Assembly (NCBI GenBank): GCA_016841125.1
Contig: JAENZU010000141.1
Location: 1 to 7,815 of the forward strand
From: Melioribacter sp.
GTDB taxonomy: Bacteria; Bacteroidota; Ignavibacteria; Ignavibacteriales; Melioribacteraceae
Reading direction: 5' to 3'
Length of the DNA stretch: 7,815 nucleotides
The notes under the pieces are model-generated. The model worked only from the letters and a program-made list of their open reading frames with translations, made no database searches and was not told the origin of the DNA. Shown here in pieces: positions 5,081 through 7,815 of the stretch; the first letter of the stretch is position 1; every line of letters starts with the position of its first letter. A program made the translations under genes and the position numbers.

Positions 5081-7171
5081 TTATTTTAGAAGGGAAGAAT
5101 ATCTTTTCTGAACGGTATCATTTTTAATTGCTATTGCTAATGCTTTTTTGGATCCGATAATTATCAAATGCTTTTCAGCCCGTGTTACACCTGTGTAAAG
5201 CAAATTACGCTGAAGCATCCGGTAATGCTGCATTGTTTGAAGTAAAATTATACATGGGAACTCGCTGCCTTGACTTTTATGAACTGTAATTGCGTATGCC
5301 AAAGTTAACTCGTTTAATTCCGTCTGCTCATAACCCACTCTCATTCCGTTAAAATCGATCACTAAAATTTTCTTTTCCCTGTCCCACCCCAAAACAAATC
5401 CGACGTCGCCGTTAAAAATTCCTTTATCATAATTGTTTCTTAGCTGCATTACTTTGTCGCCAATCTTAAATTGCGCCGAATTAAATGTAACGGCAAAGGG
5501 ATTTTGATTTACTTCCGATTGAAAAAGCTGGTTGATATTATCTGCGCCGACGATCCCTTTGTACATCGGCGTTAAAATTTGAATATCTCTGATGGAATCG
5601 TAACCGAAAGCTCTCGGTAAATTTTCGGTAGTCAGCCGTAAAATTTTTTCGGGTATATTTTGAGCGTCATTTTCTGTGATGAAAAACAAATCGGATTCTT
5701 CTTGATTCAGTATTTCCGGAATTTCGCCCTGGTTGATTTTATGCGCGGCTTTTACAATTTCCGATGCTTCTGCCTGCCTGTAGATTTTTGTTAGTTTAGT
5801 AACGGGAATTTTACCGCTGCTAATAAAGTCGTGAAGCACATTGCCCGGACCCACAGACGGGAGCTGATCCACATCACCCACGAAAACTATATTTGTGTTA
5901 AGGCTTATTGCGGTCACTAAATTATACATTAAGATTATATCGATCATCGATAATTCATCAATCACAATAAGATCTGCGGACAATTGATTTTCTTCGTCAA
6001 AATTAAAAGTATGCTCGATCGGATTATATTCCAATAATCGGTGAATTGTTTTAGCCTCCAACCCGATCAGTTCGGTAATTCGCTTTGCGGCACGACCTGT
6101 AGGCGCTGCAAGTAGAATTCGCTTTTGCGTACTTCTGTAAATTTCAATTATTCCCCGGATAGTCGTTGTTTTACCCGTTCCGGGTCCTCCGGTGATAATT
6201 GAAACTTTATTTTGAATAGATGACAAAATTGCATCGAGCTGCTCTTCGGAAAACCGCTCACCGATACTCGTTAAAAGTTCACGCTGCAGTTTGTTTTCAA
6301 CCGGCGGATTTGATAATAGGGCTTCAAGTTTTTCTTCAATTCGTCTTTCGGCATAGTACAAAAATGATAGATACACATTTCTGTTTTCTCGAACAATTTC
6401 CCCATCCTCCTCTGCATCAATCAGCAAAGGATCATCAATACCCATTTGATAGTTAAGCAGGCTTTCGCACTCTGCCATTAATTCAGTTTCGGGCAGATAA
6501 GTGTGACCACTCCTTTGAGCTTCATCCAGAATATAAATTAGTCCCGCTTTAATTCTTCTTTGGTCATCCTTCGGGAATCCGATTTTCTCAGCAAGTTCAT
6601 CAGCCGTTTTAAACCCGACTCCCCAAATATCATTTATTATTTTATATGGATTTGATTCCACCACTTCAATTGTTTTTTCAGAATACTGCTTGAAAATTTT
6701 AAGAGCCAGATTTGTTGAGATGCCGGCAGATTGCAGGTAAATCATTATATCTCTTAGCGCATTTTGAGATTTCCACCCTTTTTTGATCGAAGCCAGTTTT
6801 GCCGAACCGATACCTTCAATTTCCATCAGCCGGTCGGTATTTGAATCAAGTATCTCTAAAGTTTTCTCACCGAATTTATCGATTATTTTTGCGGCGGTTT
6901 TTTCGCCGATTCCATCAATAATTCCGGACGCCAGAAATCTTGAAATTCCTTTCAACGTTTTCGGAAGTAAAATTTTAAAGTTAGTTACTTTGAATTGATC
7001 GCCGTAAACTTTATGGTTAACCCAATCACCCTGCAATTCGAGATTTTGTCCCTCCTCAAATTTCGGTAGATTTCCGATAACAACCACATCGTCATCAAGC
7101 CGGATAACCGAATAATTGTTAGCTTCATTAAAAAATATGTAGTTTTTTACTGTCCCCTTAAAGATTTCCAT
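5081..7171 (-). CDS. recD2: RecD2-type ATP-dependent DNA helicase (RecD/TraA family, SF1B)
   Basis: Complete, 696 residues, close to but slightly short of the usual RecD2 length. The family unwinds DNA 5' to 3' using ATP and acts in repair and replication-fork maintenance without RecBC; no recB or recC is in this window. The N-terminal OB-like part (1-70) is followed by helix-hairpin-helix motifs at about 83-98 (IIDGIGEKTAAKI), 116-130 (IEGIGSAKLASI) and 181-196 (IWGVGFKTADEL). The helicase motifs are all present: Walker A GGPGTGKTTT (328-337), Ia APTGRAAKRI (356-365), Walker B/II VIDELSMID (403-411), III VGDVDQLPSVGPG (431-443), IV KIYRQ (462-466), V TLAYAITVHKSQGSEFP (623-639) and VI LLYTGVTRAEKHL (657-669). 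The start is fixed because an in-frame TAA lies immediately before the ATG. No clear Shine-Dalgarno sequence precedes it, so initiation may be weak or leaderless-like. Confidence 0.96.
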   Translation of the reverse strand: MEIFKGTVKNYIFFNEANNYSVIRLDDDVVVIGNLPKFEEGQNLELQGDWVNHKVYGDQFKVTNFKILLPKTLKGISRFLASGIIDGIGEKTAAKIIDKFGEKTLEILDSNTDRLMEIEGIGSAKLASIKKGWKSQNALRDIMIYLQSAGISTNLALKIFKQYSEKTIEVVESNPYKIINDIWGVGFKTADELAEKIGFPKDDQRRIKAGLIYILDEAQRSGHTYLPETELMAECESLLNYQMGIDDPLLIDAEEDGEIVRENRNVYLSFLYYAERRIEEKLEALLSNPPVENKLQRELLTSIGERFSEEQLDAILSSIQNKVSIITGGPGTGKTTTIRGIIEIYRSTQKRILLAAPTGRAAKRITELIGLEAKTIHRLLEYNPIEHTFNFDEENQLSADLIVIDELSMIDIILMYNLVTAISLNTNIVFVGDVDQLPSVGPGNVLHDFISSGKIPVTKLTKIYRQAEASEIVKAAHKINQGEIPEILNQEESDLFFITENDAQNIPEKILRLTTENLPRAFGYDSIRDIQILTPMYKGIVGADNINQLFQSEVNQNPFAVTFNSAQFKIGDKVMQLRNNYDKGIFNGDVGFVLGWDREKKILVIDFNGMRVGYEQTELNELTLAYAITVHKSQGSEFPCIILLQTMQHYRMLQRNLLYTGVTRAEKHLIIIGSKKALAIAIKNDTVQKRYSSLLK

Positions 7172-7182
7172 TTAATGCCAAA

Positions 7183-7203
7183 ATTATAATGTATTCAAAT
7201 ATA
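7183..7203 (-). promoter_or_regulatory. Possible promoter elements before recD2
   Basis: On the minus strand TATATTTG (7196-7203) matches the Bacteroidota -7 consensus TAnnTTTG and ends 24 bases before the recD2 ATG. A TATAAT (7183-7188) follows 7 bases later. Neither has a convincing upstream partner (no TTTG or TTGACA at the expected distance). Because a terminator lies just upstream, recD2 needs its own promoter, and these are the best candidates in an AT-rich gap. Confidence 0.3.
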
Positions 7204-7236
7204 AGTTTTTAGAAAATAAATTGTATTTAAAATGAA

Positions 7237-7269
7237 AAGCCTCGCAGGCGAGGGAGCTCTGCGAGGCTT
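7237..7269 (-). terminator. Intrinsic terminator after the Ig-like surface protein gene
   Basis: A perfect 11-bp GC-rich inverted repeat (AAGCCTCGCAG / CTGCGAGGCTT) with an 11-nt loop is followed on the minus strand by TTCATTTT, so the T-run continues from the stem. It lies 38 bases after the stop at 7308. It separates the surface protein gene from recD2. Confidence 0.75.
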
Positions 7270-7307
7270 AACGATGAGGAGCGAGGAGCTTAAATTATAT
7301 TATCCGG

Positions 7308-7815
7308 TTATTTCACAATCTTTATTGGTTCGGAAATTTGCGAGTATTTTCCGCCGGAAATCTTAAGCATAATTTTATCTGCTTTAATCTCAGTCGGCAT
7401 TTGCCAGCTAAACTCGTTTATCGTTTTGTAATTATTATTTACACCCTGGGCAATATTATTCCAGCTTTTACCGCCGTTAACTGAATATTCAATGTTTACG
7501 GTTCCGATATCCTGCGAGCCGGTCCATTTAATTTTTTGAGGTGAATTCAAATTCCAGATGTCGTTACCGGTAAGGCTCTTAAAATTTATACCGGGCGCTA
7601 TTCTTAGATAGAAATAAGAATCACTCATGTCTGTAATATTATGATTGTTGGAAGCGAAGATCCTAATCCTGGCAAGGGTAGAGGGCTGACCGTCCGGGAT
7701 TAACCAGTTGTATGCACCAGTTGATTGATAATTGGTGACTATGGTGTACAAGTTCTGACCGTTATCATCAGTATATTCAATATCAACCTGATCTATTCCG
7801 GCAGAAATCCATGTA
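7308..7815 (-). CDS. Partial extracellular protein with Ig-like Ser-Thr-rich (Kre9/Knh1-like) repeats
   Basis: Only the C-terminal 168 residues are in the window. The frame stays open to the right edge, so the start is outside. Two copies of an Ig-like repeat are visible. The first (about 1-70) has W...GIDQVDIEYTDDNGQN, then AYNWLIPDG and LARIRIFAS. The second (about 91-166) has KIKWTGSQDIGTVNIEYS, VNGGKSWNNIA, then EFSWQMP and IMLKIS. This pattern, a Trp strand, a V.IEYS.(N)GG..W strand, a W..P turn and a final strand, is that of the Ser-Thr-rich/Kre9-Knh1-like domain common in secreted and surface proteins of this group. The protein ends directly after the second repeat, with IKIVK, and shows no separate type IX secretion C-terminal domain, membrane span or sorting signal. 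The catalytic or binding part, if any, must lie upstream of the window. Confidence 0.8.
   Translation of the reverse strand, partial: TWISAGIDQVDIEYTDDNGQNLYTIVTNYQSTGAYNWLIPDGQPSTLARIRIFASNNHNITDMSDSYFYLRIAPGINFKSLTGNDIWNLNSPQKIKWTGSQDIGTVNIEYSVNGGKSWNNIAQGVNNNYKTINEFSWQMPTEIKADKIMLKISGGKYSQISEPIKIVK

Noticed and set aside
5081..7171. recD2 as part of a RecBCD, phage or plasmid (TraA relaxase) module.
   Set aside because: The N-terminal helix-hairpin-helix part and length are those of stand-alone RecD2. There is no relaxase domain, recB/recC or mobile-element gene nearby.
7749..7751. A TTG start for the Ig-like protein at 7751.
   Set aside because: The reading frame continues without a stop to the window edge and encodes the first strands of an Ig-like repeat, so the gene is truncated by the window and does not begin here.

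Overview
The window is AT-rich and compact, and every supported gene lies on the minus strand, so transcription runs from the right edge to the left. The gene content suggests the Bacteroidota/Ignavibacteriota (FCB) group, most plausibly an Ignavibacteria-like bacterium. The reasons are a DUF5916-type outer-membrane barrel with a CBM9-like front domain, an ECF sigma/anti-sigma pair followed by DUF4252 genes, and a surface protein built from Ig-like 'Ser-Thr-rich' repeats. This placement comes from family recognition, not from a database search.

Layout in transcription order: (1) 7815-7308, the C-terminal end of a large extracellular protein with two Ig-like repeats, cut by the window edge and followed by an intrinsic terminator (7237-7269). 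(2) 7171-5081, a complete RecD2-type DNA helicase, apparently its own unit. (3) 5000-2810, a tight four-gene operon: ECF sigma factor, single-span membrane protein in the anti-sigma position, exported DUF4252 protein, and DUF4252 lipoprotein. All three junctions overlap (23, 4 and 20 nt). An ECF-type promoter (TGTAAC, 17 nt, CGTCTT) sits directly before the sigma gene, which points to autoregulation. (4) 2744-93, a DUF5916 family outer-membrane protein 65 nt downstream of the operon, preceded by a 10-bp inverted repeat that covers its ribosome binding site and by a weaker ECF-like promoter. A hairpin terminator with a very G-rich loop (53-87) closes it.

The most interesting unit is regions 3 and 4. 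A membrane-anchored regulator without the usual zinc anti-sigma motif, two diverged DUF4252 paralogues placed on different sides of the envelope-export problem (one predicted free, one lipid-anchored), and a large outer-membrane barrel look like one envelope-sensing and response module. The co-occurrence is seen in the sequence. The functional link is inference.

There is no tRNA, rRNA, CRISPR array, insertion sequence or prophage gene in the window. No stretch longer than about 140 bases lacks a gene or control element.
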